Positions 51,239 to 60,338 are shown, numbered from the stretch's first letter. The stretch: 64,000 nucleotides of DNA from Acidobacterium capsulatum ATCC 51196 (GCF_000022565.1 NC_012483.1:1674001-1738000); one strand, 5' to 3'. Notes: generated by a model from the letters alone, not told the origin. A program made the numbers and translations.

Positions 51239-53602
51239 ATGCAGCGGTTTTTTGTCCTGATTGTTTTGCTCTGTTTTTCGCTACCGGTTGGACTCTCCAT
51301 CGCAGGGTGCGGGCACAACACTAACAACTATTGCTTGAAAAACGGCCACGCGTATGGTCTGCAGACCAACCAGGTCGCCTACGTGACGATGGGCCCGCAG
51401 ACGACCGGCATCTCGCTGGCGTGGGGCCAGACGGAGTCGGTGAACGAGCCGGCCGCATTCAATTGCAACAACGATCCTGAGACCGTTACGAGCTATACGT
51501 ATGGATCTCTGAACCCGACGCTGGCTGATATTTCGCCCTCGGGTGTGGTTTGCGCAGGCACCTGGAACCGCTACAGCCAGGGGCTGGTGGCGCCTTATAC
51601 CGTCTGCACTCCGCCGAGCGGAGCCTCGGAAGGAAGTTGCGGCTCCACGGCTTCTCCCAACTCTGCCTGCGGTGTGACCCAGGTGACTGCGACGGGGGCC
51701 GGAGTCGCGAGTAATCCGGTGAATGTCTACGTCCATCCACCCATAACGTCGATCGTCATCACTCCCACTTCGGCCACGCAGACTGGCTGCTTTTCAGAGG
51801 GAACCACGGTCAGCGATTCCAGTGGGAACCCGATCACGCTGCTCAGCGCGACTTCAGTTTCCGGCTCCAATGGAACGATTCCGCAGAGCGACGTGGGCAC
51901 CATTACCTACACGGCCGAGAACCCGGATGTCGTCACGATCAACAACACGACCGACGCCACATCCTCGACCAGCAGCTCGAACGCGAACGGCACGGTGACG
52001 GCGAAGTATCCGGGCTCGACCTTGATCACGGCTTCGGTCGCGGGCTCCAGTTCGGCCGCTGGCTACTTCTATACCTGCCCGCCTACCAAAATTGCACTCA
52101 ACGTGAATGGATCGACCAACGTCACGATCACGCCCAACTCCTCGCCAACGGTCAATGCGACGCTGACGGACAAGAACGGGGCGAAGATCACGGGTGTGTC
52201 GCTCGACTACAGCTCGACGCAGCCGCAAAACCTGCAGGTCAGCTCGACGGGCGCCATCACGGAGAACTTCCCGAGCACGGCCATCATCAATGCCATCTGC
52301 CAGCCGACGACCTGCAACCCGGCTCCGATCAACCAGATTGGCGTTTATGGAACGGGCTTGCCGATTGTTTCGAATGACCTCACCATTAATGCTCCGGGAC
52401 GGGCCAGCGAGAAAGTCTGGATGGCCTCCACAAATTCACAATATGTCAGCTCTGTTGACCTGACGACCGGGACCACAGCCAGCAGCGTGCAACTGCCCTA
52501 TGTGCCCAACTCAATGGTGGCAGATGCGGGCGCGAATGACCTTTACCTGGGCAGCTATCGCGAGCTGATGGTTTTCAGCACCAACAGCAACTCGCTTTCA
52601 AAGCAAGATGTATCCGTACCGGGTGTGGTACTGGCCGCCTCGGCGGACAACACGCAACTGGTCATCAACGATCAACTGCGCAAGGTGATCTACCTCTATT
52701 CGATTACCACCGGCACCAACACCAGCATTGCCGGACTGGCCACACATGCGGAGTTTTCTCCGGACGGCAAGACGGTCTATATCACCGGGCCTGACGCTCT
52801 GTACGTACACAACATCAATACCGGTTGGGCTACCTACCCCATCAACAACACCGAGAGCACAAGCTGCACGCCGGTATTCAGCAACGCCAGCACTGACCCG
52901 TATTGCGGTCGCGACCTGGCGCTGATGGTGCCGCAGGAAGGCCCCTTCGTCACCGGCAGCGCGACTAACGCATACAGCTTCTGCCCGGATACCACGGTGA
53001 CTCCGCCGGTCTATTACCCGCAGGCCGCAAGCGTGGGGGTGGCGACGGATCACATCGGGGCAACGCCGGATGGCGAGCACATGATCGGCGCGACCGACAC
53101 TGGCATTCAGGACATGTGGGTGTTCTCTGACGCGGGGCAAACGACGCTGGGGCCGCCGACAGGCGCCTGCCCGCAACCGACGGCTACCACCAGCACGGGC
53201 TTCACGCTCTATCCGTACACGGTCAGCACACCGTTTACCGGCATCACGCCTTCTGAGATTGATCAGGTGGTAACATCGCCGGATTCCTCGGTGGCCTTTG
53301 TTACGTACCAGTCGACCTCGGCGAACGGCCTGCTGCCGGCTTATCAGCCCTCCACCACGGCCAAGCAGCAGGGGACCCTGAGCAATGTGCAGCTCTCCGG
53401 CAGCGCGGGAGCACCGATTGATGGAGCGTTCAGCCCCGATGGCAGCCTGTTCTTCGTAAGCACCACGGGGGATAACCTGGTGCATATCGTGAACTCTTCC
53501 ACGCTGAAGGATACTGAGACGATCAACCCGAACCTGGTGGACACGAGCAACAAGCCGACTCCGGCGCAGTTCGTCGTGGTCAAGTCCCGCACCACAACCT
53601 AG
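51239..53602 (+). CDS. Large lipoprotein with Ig-like and beta-propeller regions
   Basis: 787 residues. The signal peptide ends in the lipobox SIAGC (Cys24), so it is a lipoprotein, probably at the outer membrane or surface. The first half is rich in Thr, Ser, Asn and Gly with Big_2-like units (ITSIVITPTSATQTG, KIALNVNGSTNVTIT) and several Cys that may form disulfides. From about 395 the sequence looks like a YVTN/WD-type propeller (AEFSPDGKTVYITG, GAFSPDGSLFFVS). Similar proteins are abundant in Acidobacteria; adhesion or polymer binding is a guess. GGGGAGG precedes the ATG. The ending KSRTTT is followed by a strong terminator. Confidence 0.85.
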   Translation: MQRFFVLIVLLCFSLPVGLSIAGCGHNTNNYCLKNGHAYGLQTNQVAYVTMGPQTTGISLAWGQTESVNEPAAFNCNNDPETVTSYTYGSLNPTLADISPSGVVCAGTWNRYSQGLVAPYTVCTPPSGASEGSCGSTASPNSACGVTQVTATGAGVASNPVNVYVHPPITSIVITPTSATQTGCFSEGTTVSDSSGNPITLLSATSVSGSNGTIPQSDVGTITYTAENPDVVTINNTTDATSSTSSSNANGTVTAKYPGSTLITASVAGSSSAAGYFYTCPPTKIALNVNGSTNVTITPNSSPTVNATLTDKNGAKITGVSLDYSSTQPQNLQVSSTGAITENFPSTAIINAICQPTTCNPAPINQIGVYGTGLPIVSNDLTINAPGRASEKVWMASTNSQYVSSVDLTTGTTASSVQLPYVPNSMVADAGANDLYLGSYRELMVFSTNSNSLSKQDVSVPGVVLAASADNTQLVINDQLRKVIYLYSITTGTNTSIAGLATHAEFSPDGKTVYITGPDALYVHNINTGWATYPINNTESTSCTPVFSNASTDPYCGRDLALMVPQEGPFVTGSATNAYSFCPDTTVTPPVYYPQAASVGVATDHIGATPDGEHMIGATDTGIQDMWVFSDAGQTTLGPPTGACPQPTATTSTGFTLYPYTVSTPFTGITPSEIDQVVTSPDSSVAFVTYQSTSANGLLPAYQPSTTAKQQGTLSNVQLSGSAGAPIDGAFSPDGSLFFVSTTGDNLVHIVNSSTLKDTETINPNLVDTSNKPTPAQFVVVKSRTTT

Positions 53603-53624
53603 CCAACAGCAGTACGCAAATCGT

Positions 53625-53654
53625 AAAAGCCCGTCCCTTACCGGACGGGCTTTT
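53625..53654. terminator. Strong intrinsic terminator after lipoprotein gene
   Basis: AAAAGCCCGTCC (53625-53636) and GGACGGGCTTTT (53643-53654) form 12 perfect pairs around CTTACC. The flanking A and T runs allow use from both sides. Confidence 0.92.
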
Positions 53655-53852
53655 GCTTTGCGTAGCCGGCGAAGTCTCAAGGCGCCAGGTTGCGCGCCGA
53701 AGCGCAGTGCGCGGCCGATTTGCCTCATCATTTGCTGATCGAGCTGCGGAAACAAGGCCCTCAGAGGCTAACAAGTGAGCAAAGGCAAGATCTGGCTGAC
53801 GGGAGCAATAGGGAAATGGGGCAAGATACGCCTGGGGGGCTGGCTGAAACGC
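53655..53852. other. Gene-free interval between two terminators
   Basis: 198 bases between the lipoprotein terminator and the next hairpin. Open frames here are short and have no recognisable content. It could be read-through space of the opposite gene or harbour a small RNA; I see no tRNA, 6S or SRP RNA signature. Confidence 0.4.
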
Positions 53853-53876
53853 AAAAGCCGCCCGAAGGCGGCTTTT
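53853..53876 (-). terminator. Intrinsic terminator of small membrane protein gene
   Basis: AAAAGCCGCC and GGCGGCTTTT form ten perfect pairs around CGAA. It lies 76 bases downstream of the stop at 53952 on the - strand; it is symmetric, so it can also act on + strand transcripts. Confidence 0.85.
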
Positions 53877-53951
53877 GAGGAGAACGGAGTCAGAAGAAAG
53901 AACGCAATTCACAGGCCCACTGCTCTGGTGGCAGAAGAGGGCAATCGGTTT

Positions 53952-54236
53952 CTAGCGGCCGGCCATACCCATGCGCCCATGGATGGGCAGCACGGTGCTG
54001 GTGTAATTCGGGGCGGCCTGCACCTTCGAGATGGGCATGATCACTTCCTGCGAGCGGGCCGCCGCACTGCGGAGCGGGCGAGCTGGCTGGGCCTTGATTT
54101 CGGCCACATCTTCATGGATGGCTTCGGGCTGCGACTCTTCTTTGCCGCTACGCGCGGCGACAATGGCCGGGGTCACAATCATTCCCAGGAAAACCACCCC
54201 CAGAATCATCCCCTGAAACTGCATGACAAAGTGCAT
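53952..54236 (-). CDS. Small single-span membrane protein, unknown
   Basis: 94 residues from the ATG at 54236, which has GAGGT at a good distance. One N-terminal membrane span (FQGMILGVVFLGMIVTPAIVAA) is followed by a polar, Ala/Glu/Pro-rich segment and the end GRMGMAGR. I do not recognise a family. Longer starts at 54257 and 54350 exist but lack ribosome binding sites. A terminator follows, which supports a real gene. Confidence 0.6.
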   Translation of the reverse strand: MHFVMQFQGMILGVVFLGMIVTPAIVAARSGKEESQPEAIHEDVAEIKAQPARPLRSAAARSQEVIMPISKVQAAPNYTSTVLPIHGRMGMAGR

Positions 54237-54442
54237 AACCAACCTCACTGAAACCATCCTGCGCCCGAGGCGGCGAGCTGGCCATACCACTTCCCGGAGG
54301 GCAGCATTCAACAGCCGGGGGACTGCATGGCACAGGAGTCGCAATGACATAACACCTTCAGGGCATTCAGATTTCTTGACACCAAGACGTGTTCCCGATC
54401 ACAGCAGGCCGCATTGAAACTGGTAGTATCGGATTTAAGCCC

Positions 54443-54949
54443 ATGAAGTGCCCATATTGCGGATTTGCCCAGGATCGCGTCGTGGATTCCCGCGAAAGCA
54501 AAGAAGCGGATTCCATTCGAAGACGGCGTGAATGCGAGCGCTGCAACAAGCGCTTCACCACGTATGAGCGCATCGACGAAATTCCCTACATGGTGGTGAA
54601 AAAAGATGGCCGCCGCGAGAAGTTTGACCGGCACAAAGTGCTCTCCGGCCTCTTGCGCGCCTGCGAGAAGCGCCCCATCTCGGCGACGAAACTCGAGAAC
54701 CTGGTGGATGAGACCGAGGCTTACCTGATGGACTCGGCGGAGCGCGAGCGCAGCACCACCGAGATTGGCCTGCTGCTGATGGAAAAGCTCAAGCAGCTTG
54801 ATACGGTCTCTTATATCCGCTTCGCCAGCGTCTATCGCGACTTCAAAGACGTCAACGAATTCAAGGAAGAGCTGGAACAGCTCCTGACCTCAAAAGAACC
54901 CCTCAGCCGCAGAAGAACCGGCAAAGCAGGCAGCGCACAAGATGAATAA
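54443..54949 (+). CDS. nrdR: Transcriptional repressor NrdR
   Basis: 168 residues. The zinc ribbon has C3, C6, C31 and C34 (MKCPYCG, then CERCNKRFTTYER). The ATP-cone domain (about 49-139) starts at VVKKDGRREKFDRHKVLSGLLRA. NrdR senses (d)ATP and represses ribonucleotide reductase genes by binding NrdR boxes. The ATG at 54443 gives the canonical start; a frame beginning at 54389 adds residues unlike NrdR. No NrdR box pair was noticed in the window. It overlaps the next gene by 8 bases. Confidence 0.96.
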   Translation: MKCPYCGFAQDRVVDSRESKEADSIRRRRECERCNKRFTTYERIDEIPYMVVKKDGRREKFDRHKVLSGLLRACEKRPISATKLENLVDETEAYLMDSAERERSTTEIGLLLMEKLKQLDTVSYIRFASVYRDFKDVNEFKEELEQLLTSKEPLSRRRTGKAGSAQDE

Positions 54950-55967
54950 TCAGAAAACACATGCAGTAACTCTTATTCCGGGCGATGGCATTGGCCCGGA
55001 AGTGACCGGGGCAGTCATCCGGATTCTGGAAGCAACGGGCCTCAAGTTTGCCTGGGAGCGCTATGCGGCGGGAGCTGAAGCGTTTGAGAAGTTCAAGACC
55101 TACATTCCCAATGACCTTTATGAGTCGGTGGAGCGCACCCGCGTCGCGCTGAAGGGCCCCGTGACCACGCCGGTGGGCGGCGGCTTTGCCTCGATCAACG
55201 TGACGCTGCGTAAAAAGTTTGACCTGTATGCGAACTTTCGCCCCATCAAGAATCTGCCGGGGATCAAGACGAACTATCCCGGTGTGGATCTGATCATCAT
55301 TCGCGAAAACACCGAGGGGCTCTATGTGGGCCTGGAGCAGGAGATTGTTCCCGGCGTGGCGACGGCCCTGAAAGTCGTCACGGAAAAAGGCTCCACGCGC
55401 ATTGCGCGCTTTGCCTTTGACTACGCGCGCAAGCATGGGCGCAAGAAGATTCACTGCATCCACAAGGCCAACATCATGAAGCTCACCGACGGCCTGATTC
55501 TGCGTTGCACCCGCAAAATCGCCGAGGAGTATCCGGAAGTCGCCTACGGGGAGCACATCGTCGACAACACCTGCATGCAACTGGTCACCAATCCTTACCA
55601 GTACGACATGCTGCTGCTCGAGAATCTTTACGGCGACATTGTGAGCGACCTCTGCTCGGCCTTTGTGGGCGGCCTTGGACTGGTGCCCGGAGCCAACCTG
55701 GGCGAGCACGCAGCCATCTTTGAGGCAGTGCATGGATCCGCGCCCGACATTGCCGGCAAGGACATCGCAAATCCGACCGCGCTGTTGCAGTCGGCGATCC
55801 TGATGCTGCGGCATCTGGACGAGGACCAGGCGGCCGACCGCGTGCACGCGGCGCTGGAAAAGGTCTACACCGAACAGAAGACACTCACGCGCGATGTAGG
55901 CGGAAACGCCAGCACGAATGCCTTTGCCGACGCTGTGATCGCGGCGCTGGAAATCGCCGGCAACTAA
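54942..55967 (+). CDS. Isocitrate dehydrogenase, NAD-type
   Basis: 341 residues of the isocitrate/isopropylmalate dehydrogenase family. GPVTTPVGGGFASINVTLRKKFDLYANFRP holds the isocitrate-phosphate loop serine and arginines. IIRENTEGLYVGLE and the Mg-binding DxxxSDLCSAFVGGLG follow; HGSAPDIAGKDIANPTALLQSA is the cofactor region. The short length and ENTEGLY form fit the NAD-dependent isocitrate or homoisocitrate branch rather than LeuB. In the TCA cycle it makes 2-oxoglutarate. The start overlaps the nrdR end by 8 bases, so the two are co-translated; a terminator follows. Confidence 0.85.
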   Translation: MNNQKTHAVTLIPGDGIGPEVTGAVIRILEATGLKFAWERYAAGAEAFEKFKTYIPNDLYESVERTRVALKGPVTTPVGGGFASINVTLRKKFDLYANFRPIKNLPGIKTNYPGVDLIIIRENTEGLYVGLEQEIVPGVATALKVVTEKGSTRIARFAFDYARKHGRKKIHCIHKANIMKLTDGLILRCTRKIAEEYPEVAYGEHIVDNTCMQLVTNPYQYDMLLLENLYGDIVSDLCSAFVGGLGLVPGANLGEHAAIFEAVHGSAPDIAGKDIANPTALLQSAILMLRHLDEDQAADRVHAALEKVYTEQKTLTRDVGGNASTNAFADAVIAALEIAGN

Positions 55968-55993
55968 AGACAGACCGGAAAATCAACCGGGAG

Positions 55994-56026
55994 AGGTCTC
56001 GCCGAGTGCGGGACCTTTCTCTTTTT
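55994..56026 (+). terminator. Intrinsic terminator after isocitrate dehydrogenase gene
   Basis: A 9-bp stem (55994-56002 with 56008-56016, one G-U) and a 5-base loop are followed by TTTCTCTTTTT. The remaining 177 bases to asd show no clear promoter or riboswitch. Confidence 0.85.
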
Positions 56027-56203
56027 GGCACCTTTCTGCGCTTGCGGTGGAAGGATCGCAAGAATCGCGGGTCACAGAAAAGGCATCGCCGATTACACTA
56101 TTAGCCATAGATAGCCCACAAGCGCTCGTTGTCTCCGTCGATGGCGTGGCGAAGCTGTCAAGTAACAGCGGTGCAATTCTCTTCAGGCAGGACCCTACAC
56201 TCG

Positions 56204-57265
56204 ATGCGGCAAAAGATTGGCATTCTTGGCGCGACCGGCATGGTCGGGCAGCGGTTCATTCAACTCCTGGAACATCACCCCTGGTTTGAGGTGGCGTGGC
56301 TGGCCGCCAGCGACCGCTCCAGCGGCAAACGCTATGGCGATGCCGTGCGCTGGAAGCTCGATACGCCCATTCCCGAGCGCATTGCCGCGATGGAGATTTC
56401 GCCCGCACAGCCCGAGGGCGCGCCCCAGGTGATTTTTGCAGCGCTTGACGCCGATATTGCGCGCGAGATGGAGCCGAAGTTTGCCGCCGCAGGATGCGCC
56501 GTGATTTCGAACTCCAGCGCCTTCCGCATGCAGGCCGATGTGCCGCTGGTGATTCCCGAGGTCAATGCCGATCATCTTGCCCTGCTGGAGCAGCAGGAAT
56601 GGCGCAAGCAGTCGGGTGGCTACATTGTGACCAATCCCAACTGCTCGGCAATTGGGCTGGTGCTGGCGCTCAAGCCGCTCGAAGAGCGCTTCGGCATCGA
56701 GAGCATTTTTGTGAGCACCATGCAGGCCGTGAGCGGCGCCGGATACCCCGGCGTGGCCTCGCTCGACATTATGGGCAACGTGGTGCCCTTCATCAAGAAC
56801 GAAGAAGAAAAGCTGCAGGAAGAGACGCTGCGGCTGCTCGGCAAGCTGCAGTCGAATCTGGTGCATCCGCTGGATGCGAAGATTACCGCTCACTGCAATC
56901 GCGTGGCCGTGGAAGATGGCCACACCGAGAGCGTAAGCGTGAAGCTGAAACGTAAAGCGACGCGCGAAGATCTGCTGGCCGCATGGCAGGAGTTTGCTCC
57001 GCTGGCCGGGCGCGATCTGCCGACGGCTCCCGCGCAGCCCGTGGAGACCATCGAGGCAGTGGATCGTCCCCAGCCACGGCTGGACCGCATGCGCGGCGCA
57101 GGCATGGCGGCGACCGTGGGCCGTGTGCGCCCCTGCTCGCTGCTGGACTGGAAGTTTACCGTGCTCTCGCACAACACCATTCGCGGCGCGGCCGGCGCGG
57201 CCCTGCTGAATGCTGAACTGCTGGTGTCTCTGGGCAAATTGAATCCGTCGGCGGTCCCCGCATGA
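56204..57265 (+). CDS. asd: Aspartate-semialdehyde dehydrogenase
   Basis: 353 residues. NADPH-dependent reduction of aspartyl phosphate to aspartate semialdehyde, the branch compound for Lys, Met and Thr. The Rossmann motif is GILGATGMVGQRF, catalytic Cys147 sits in TNPNCSAIG, and the active-site His lies in VEDGHTE. This is the archaeal/fungal-like Asd subclass (longer, with ITAHCNRVAVEDGHTESV) rather than the E. coli type. The ATG at 56204 is chosen because the Rossmann fold starts at once; the frame extends upstream 25 codons without homology. It overlaps lysC by 4 bases. Confidence 0.93.
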   Translation: MRQKIGILGATGMVGQRFIQLLEHHPWFEVAWLAASDRSSGKRYGDAVRWKLDTPIPERIAAMEISPAQPEGAPQVIFAALDADIAREMEPKFAAAGCAVISNSSAFRMQADVPLVIPEVNADHLALLEQQEWRKQSGGYIVTNPNCSAIGLVLALKPLEERFGIESIFVSTMQAVSGAGYPGVASLDIMGNVVPFIKNEEEKLQEETLRLLGKLQSNLVHPLDAKITAHCNRVAVEDGHTESVSVKLKRKATREDLLAAWQEFAPLAGRDLPTAPAQPVETIEAVDRPQPRLDRMRGAGMAATVGRVRPCSLLDWKFTVLSHNTIRGAAGAALLNAELLVSLGKLNPSAVPA

Positions 57266-58677
57266 AGCCTTTGGTCGTGATGAAGTTTGGCGGCACCTCA
57301 GTCGAGGACGCCGTTGCCATTGATCGCACCGCCGGCATTGTGCGCGGACGAGTCGAGCGGGGCCTGCAGCCCATCGTGGTGGTGAGCGCGATGGCCAAGG
57401 TCACCGATCAACTGATTGCCGCGGCGCAAGCTGCGGCGCGCGGCGACCGCAATGGCGCGCTGGCCATCACGGCGCGGCTGCGCAACCGGCATCTCGAAAC
57501 CGCGGGCAAGCTGGTGCCGGCCGAGGCCATTGGCGAAGTCGAAGGCTGGATGGAGACCGAGTTTGCCGCGCTCGATGAGATTCTGCGCGGGCTATCGGCC
57601 GTGGGCGAATTAACGCCGCGCATTCATGACATGGTGGTCTCTTATGGTGAGCGCATCTCCAGCCGCATGATTGCCGCTGGCTTTGCGCATCGCGGGCTCA
57701 GCTCGGCGCACGTGGACGCGCGCCGCTGCATCATCACGGATGCGCAGCACGGACGCGGCATTCCCCAGGATGCACTGATTGAGGAGCGGCTGCGTGAGCA
57801 TGTGCTGCCGCATGCGCAGGAAGGCCGTGTGGTGGTGATGGGTGGCTTTATCGGCTCCACAGTGGAAGGCGTGACGACAACGCTCGGCCGGGGCGGCTCT
57901 GACTTCACGGCGGCGCTGGTCGGCGGCGGCCTGGAGGCCGAGTCCATTGAAATCTGGACCGATGTGAACGGCATCATGACAACCGACCCGCGGATGTGCC
58001 CGGATGCGCTGCGCGTGAAGACCATCAGCTTTGAAGAGGCCGCCGAGCTGGCTTACTTCGGGGCGAAGGTGTTGCATCCGGCCACGATTCTGCCTGCCGT
58101 GAAGAAGAACATTCCCGTGCTGGTGCTCAATTCGCGCAACCCGCAGAATGAGGGCACACGCATCACGGCTGTGGCGCCGCACTGCCGCAGCCCCTTCAAG
58201 TCCATCGCGGTGAAGAAGAAACTGACCATCATCGACGTGGTGGCAAGCCGCATGCTGATGTCGCACGGCTATCTGAAGGCGATCTTTGACATCTTTGACA
58301 AGCACAAGTGCGCGGTCGATATGGTCTCGACCTCTGAAGTCAGCGTATCGCTCACCGTGGACTCAAACGAGAAACTACCCGAGATTGCCGCGGACCTGAG
58401 CAAGCTGGCCGACGTGAAATATGAGGGCAAGAAGGCGCTGGTCTGCCTGGTTGGCGAGAACGTGCGCGGCCACAATGGAATTGCCGGCCGCGTCTTCACG
58501 GCGGTCAAGGATGTAAATCTGCGCATGATTTCGCAGGGAGCCTCGGAGATCAACATGAGCTTCATGATCGAAGAGGATGATGTAGAAGAAGCCGTGCGCG
58601 CGCTGCATGCGGAGTTCTTTGCCGATGCCGACCCGGAGATTTTTGACCTGGACACGGTCAGCAAGACACAGGCCTGA
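57262..58677 (+). CDS. lysC: Aspartate kinase, monofunctional (LysC type)
   Basis: 471 residues. KFGGTS at 8-13 is the nucleotide motif; GRGGSDFTAALVGGGLEA and the aspartate-binding region are complete. Two ACT domains follow: one around TIIDVVASRMLMSHGYLKAIFDIF, the second around ALVCLVGENVRGHNGIAGRVFTAV. These give feedback control by end products such as lysine. The layout is the AK-III class (no homoserine dehydrogenase fused). The ATG overlaps the asd stop (ATGA); dapB follows 29 bases later. Confidence 0.94.
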   Translation: MKPLVVMKFGGTSVEDAVAIDRTAGIVRGRVERGLQPIVVVSAMAKVTDQLIAAAQAAARGDRNGALAITARLRNRHLETAGKLVPAEAIGEVEGWMETEFAALDEILRGLSAVGELTPRIHDMVVSYGERISSRMIAAGFAHRGLSSAHVDARRCIITDAQHGRGIPQDALIEERLREHVLPHAQEGRVVVMGGFIGSTVEGVTTTLGRGGSDFTAALVGGGLEAESIEIWTDVNGIMTTDPRMCPDALRVKTISFEEAAELAYFGAKVLHPATILPAVKKNIPVLVLNSRNPQNEGTRITAVAPHCRSPFKSIAVKKKLTIIDVVASRMLMSHGYLKAIFDIFDKHKCAVDMVSTSEVSVSLTVDSNEKLPEIAADLSKLADVKYEGKKALVCLVGENVRGHNGIAGRVFTAVKDVNLRMISQGASEINMSFMIEEDDVEEAVRALHAEFFADADPEIFDLDTVSKTQA

Positions 58678-58706
58678 GGCTCATAGAGAAGCAGAAAGGA
58701 AACTCC

Positions 58707-59390
58707 ATGCTGTTGCTGGTGCTGGGACGCGGAAAGACGGGCAGTCTGGTGGCGAGCGTGGCGCATGAACGCGGCCACAGCGTGCGCGTGGTGGGCGAGG
58801 AAGAAAACCGCAACGCCGCAGCCCTGACGGCGCCGTTTCTGGCGGGCTTTGACGCGGTGATTGACTTCACGACTCCAGAAGCCGTGGTAGCCAACATGCG
58901 GGCCTGCCTGGCCAACGGCGCGCGGATGGTCGTTGGCACCACGGGCTGGTACCAACACCTGTACGACATGCGCTCCCTTGCGCTTCGCAAGAATGCAGCG
59001 CTGCTCTATGGCACGAATTATTCCGTAGGCGTGCAGACGCTCTTCCGGCTGACACGCGAGTTGGCCAAAGCGCTGCCGCAGTACCAGTACTCGATCACCG
59101 AGACGCATCACATCGACAAAAAAGATGCGCCCTCCGGCACGGCCTTGACGCTCAAGCAGATTCTCGAGAGCGAAAACCCTGAGCTCAAGGTGGAGATCAC
59201 CTCGCATCGCGAGGGCGACGCCTCTGGCCTGCATGTGGTGCAGGCACGCTCAGAGAGCGACTGCCTGGAACTGCATCATGAAGCCTTCTCGCGCCGCGGG
59301 TTCGCCGAAGGCGCTGTGCGTGCGGCCGAGTGGATTGCCGACAAGCATGGCGTGTGGGAGTTTCAGGAAATTGCCGCGCAGCTCGGCTAA
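58707..59390 (+). CDS. dapB: 4-hydroxy-tetrahydrodipicolinate reductase, short form
   Basis: 227 residues, shorter than E. coli DapB (273). The catalytic motif HHIDKKDAPSGTAL is intact. The N-terminal dinucleotide motif is GRGKTGSLVASVAHE instead of the canonical GxxGxMG form. VIDFTTPEAV and VVGTTGW are the other family blocks. It reduces the DapA product to tetrahydrodipicolinate. AAAGGAAA precedes the ATG. The stop overlaps, by 4 bases, the stop of the antisense glycosyltransferase gene that separates it from dapA. Confidence 0.92.
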   Translation: MLLLVLGRGKTGSLVASVAHERGHSVRVVGEEENRNAAALTAPFLAGFDAVIDFTTPEAVVANMRACLANGARMVVGTTGWYQHLYDMRSLALRKNAALLYGTNYSVGVQTLFRLTRELAKALPQYQYSITETHHIDKKDAPSGTALTLKQILESENPELKVEITSHREGDASGLHVVQARSESDCLELHHEAFSRRGFAEGAVRAAEWIADKHGVWEFQEIAAQLG

Positions 59391-60235
59391 TTTCCGGTTT
59401 TCTGCCGTGCTTGTGTCTCCTGCGAGCCTCGCATAATCTCCTGCGTCTTGAGCACGATGGTGTACTCATATATCGCCTGCAGATTGGCGTAAGTGATGCC
59501 GGCGGCGCCATCGAGAACCGCGCCGCGCACAAACATCATGTAGCACCACTTGATGAGCGGGCGGCCCGGCATTCCATAAAAGATCGCCTTTTGCGCGCGC
59601 CGCCGCTCATGAAAATCCCTGCCGAAGAGGGCTGTCTTCCACGAGGCTTCAGTACGGCTGACGCCTGCGGCGACTACCTGCGCCTCCATGGTGGAGTAGG
59701 TATTGTGCTTCTGCGTCCAGTGCGTGATGCCCTTTGAGAAAGGGAAATGGTCGAGCATCTCGCGCAGGTCGCCCACTTCCCCATCGATTTCAAGGATTTC
59801 ATTTACATCGCGCACGTAGCGGGCTCGGCCCCGGCGCACCAGACGGATGTAGAACGGAGAAAGCTGGGCGTGCTTGAGCCAGGTTCCATTCAGAAAGTCA
59901 CGGCGGCGCATGCGAAAACCGCCGATGGATTCCGGCGCCTGGGCAGCTATCTGCCGCATCTCCTCGGCCAGAGCGGGAGTGGGCCGTTCATCGGCATCCA
60001 GTATAAAGACCCAGGCATGGCGAAAGGGCAGAGTTTCGAGCGCCGCATTGCGCTGGCGGGCGTAGTTGTCAAAAGCGCGCTGCGTGAAATGGGCTCCGTG
60101 TTCGCGAGCGATCTCTGCCGTGCGATCCGTGCTCATGGAGTCAAAGACATGCACATCGTCTGACCAGGCGACGGAGGCGAGGCATCCGGGCAGGTCCTGC
60201 TCTTCATTGCGGGTAAGAATCAGCACTGAGATCAT
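59387..60235 (-). CDS. Glycosyltransferase family 2
   Basis: 282 residues. The GT2 nucleotide-sugar fold: MISVLILTRNEEQDLPGCLAS, then VFDSMSTDRTAEIA and the DxD metal site FILDADERPT. The continuation RMRRRDFLNGTWLKHA and GRDFHERRRAQKAIFYGMPGRPLIKW is typical of WaaE/KdtX-like enzymes that modify lipopolysaccharide core. Acceptor unknown. It lies antisense between dapB and dapA, with its 3' end overlapping dapB, so it splits the lysine gene group. The 100-base gap to dapA must hold both divergent promoters. Confidence 0.9.
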   Translation of the reverse strand: MISVLILTRNEEQDLPGCLASVAWSDDVHVFDSMSTDRTAEIAREHGAHFTQRAFDNYARQRNAALETLPFRHAWVFILDADERPTPALAEEMRQIAAQAPESIGGFRMRRRDFLNGTWLKHAQLSPFYIRLVRRGRARYVRDVNEILEIDGEVGDLREMLDHFPFSKGITHWTQKHNTYSTMEAQVVAAGVSRTEASWKTALFGRDFHERRRAQKAIFYGMPGRPLIKWCYMMFVRGAVLDGAAGITYANLQAIYEYTIVLKTQEIMRGSQETQARQKTGN

Positions 60236-60338
60236 GGCGACTTAAAAGGTATCTTACCCTTCATCGCTTGCATTGCTATGAAGATTGGCCGCGGAAGCCG
60301 CTGCAAGCTTCTCTCGGCTGCGATAGACTCGTTTCGTG

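Noticed and set aside
53655-53880. tRNA, 6S or SRP RNA gene
   Set aside because: No cloverleaf with a TTCGA-type loop, no SRP GGAAG/AGCA loop and no long 6S-like rod could be drawn; left as an unexplained interval.
56027-56203. Lysine riboswitch or leader peptide upstream of asd
   Set aside because: No Lys-rich ORF, no terminator/antiterminator pair near the start, and no resemblance to the lysine riboswitch core could be found by eye.
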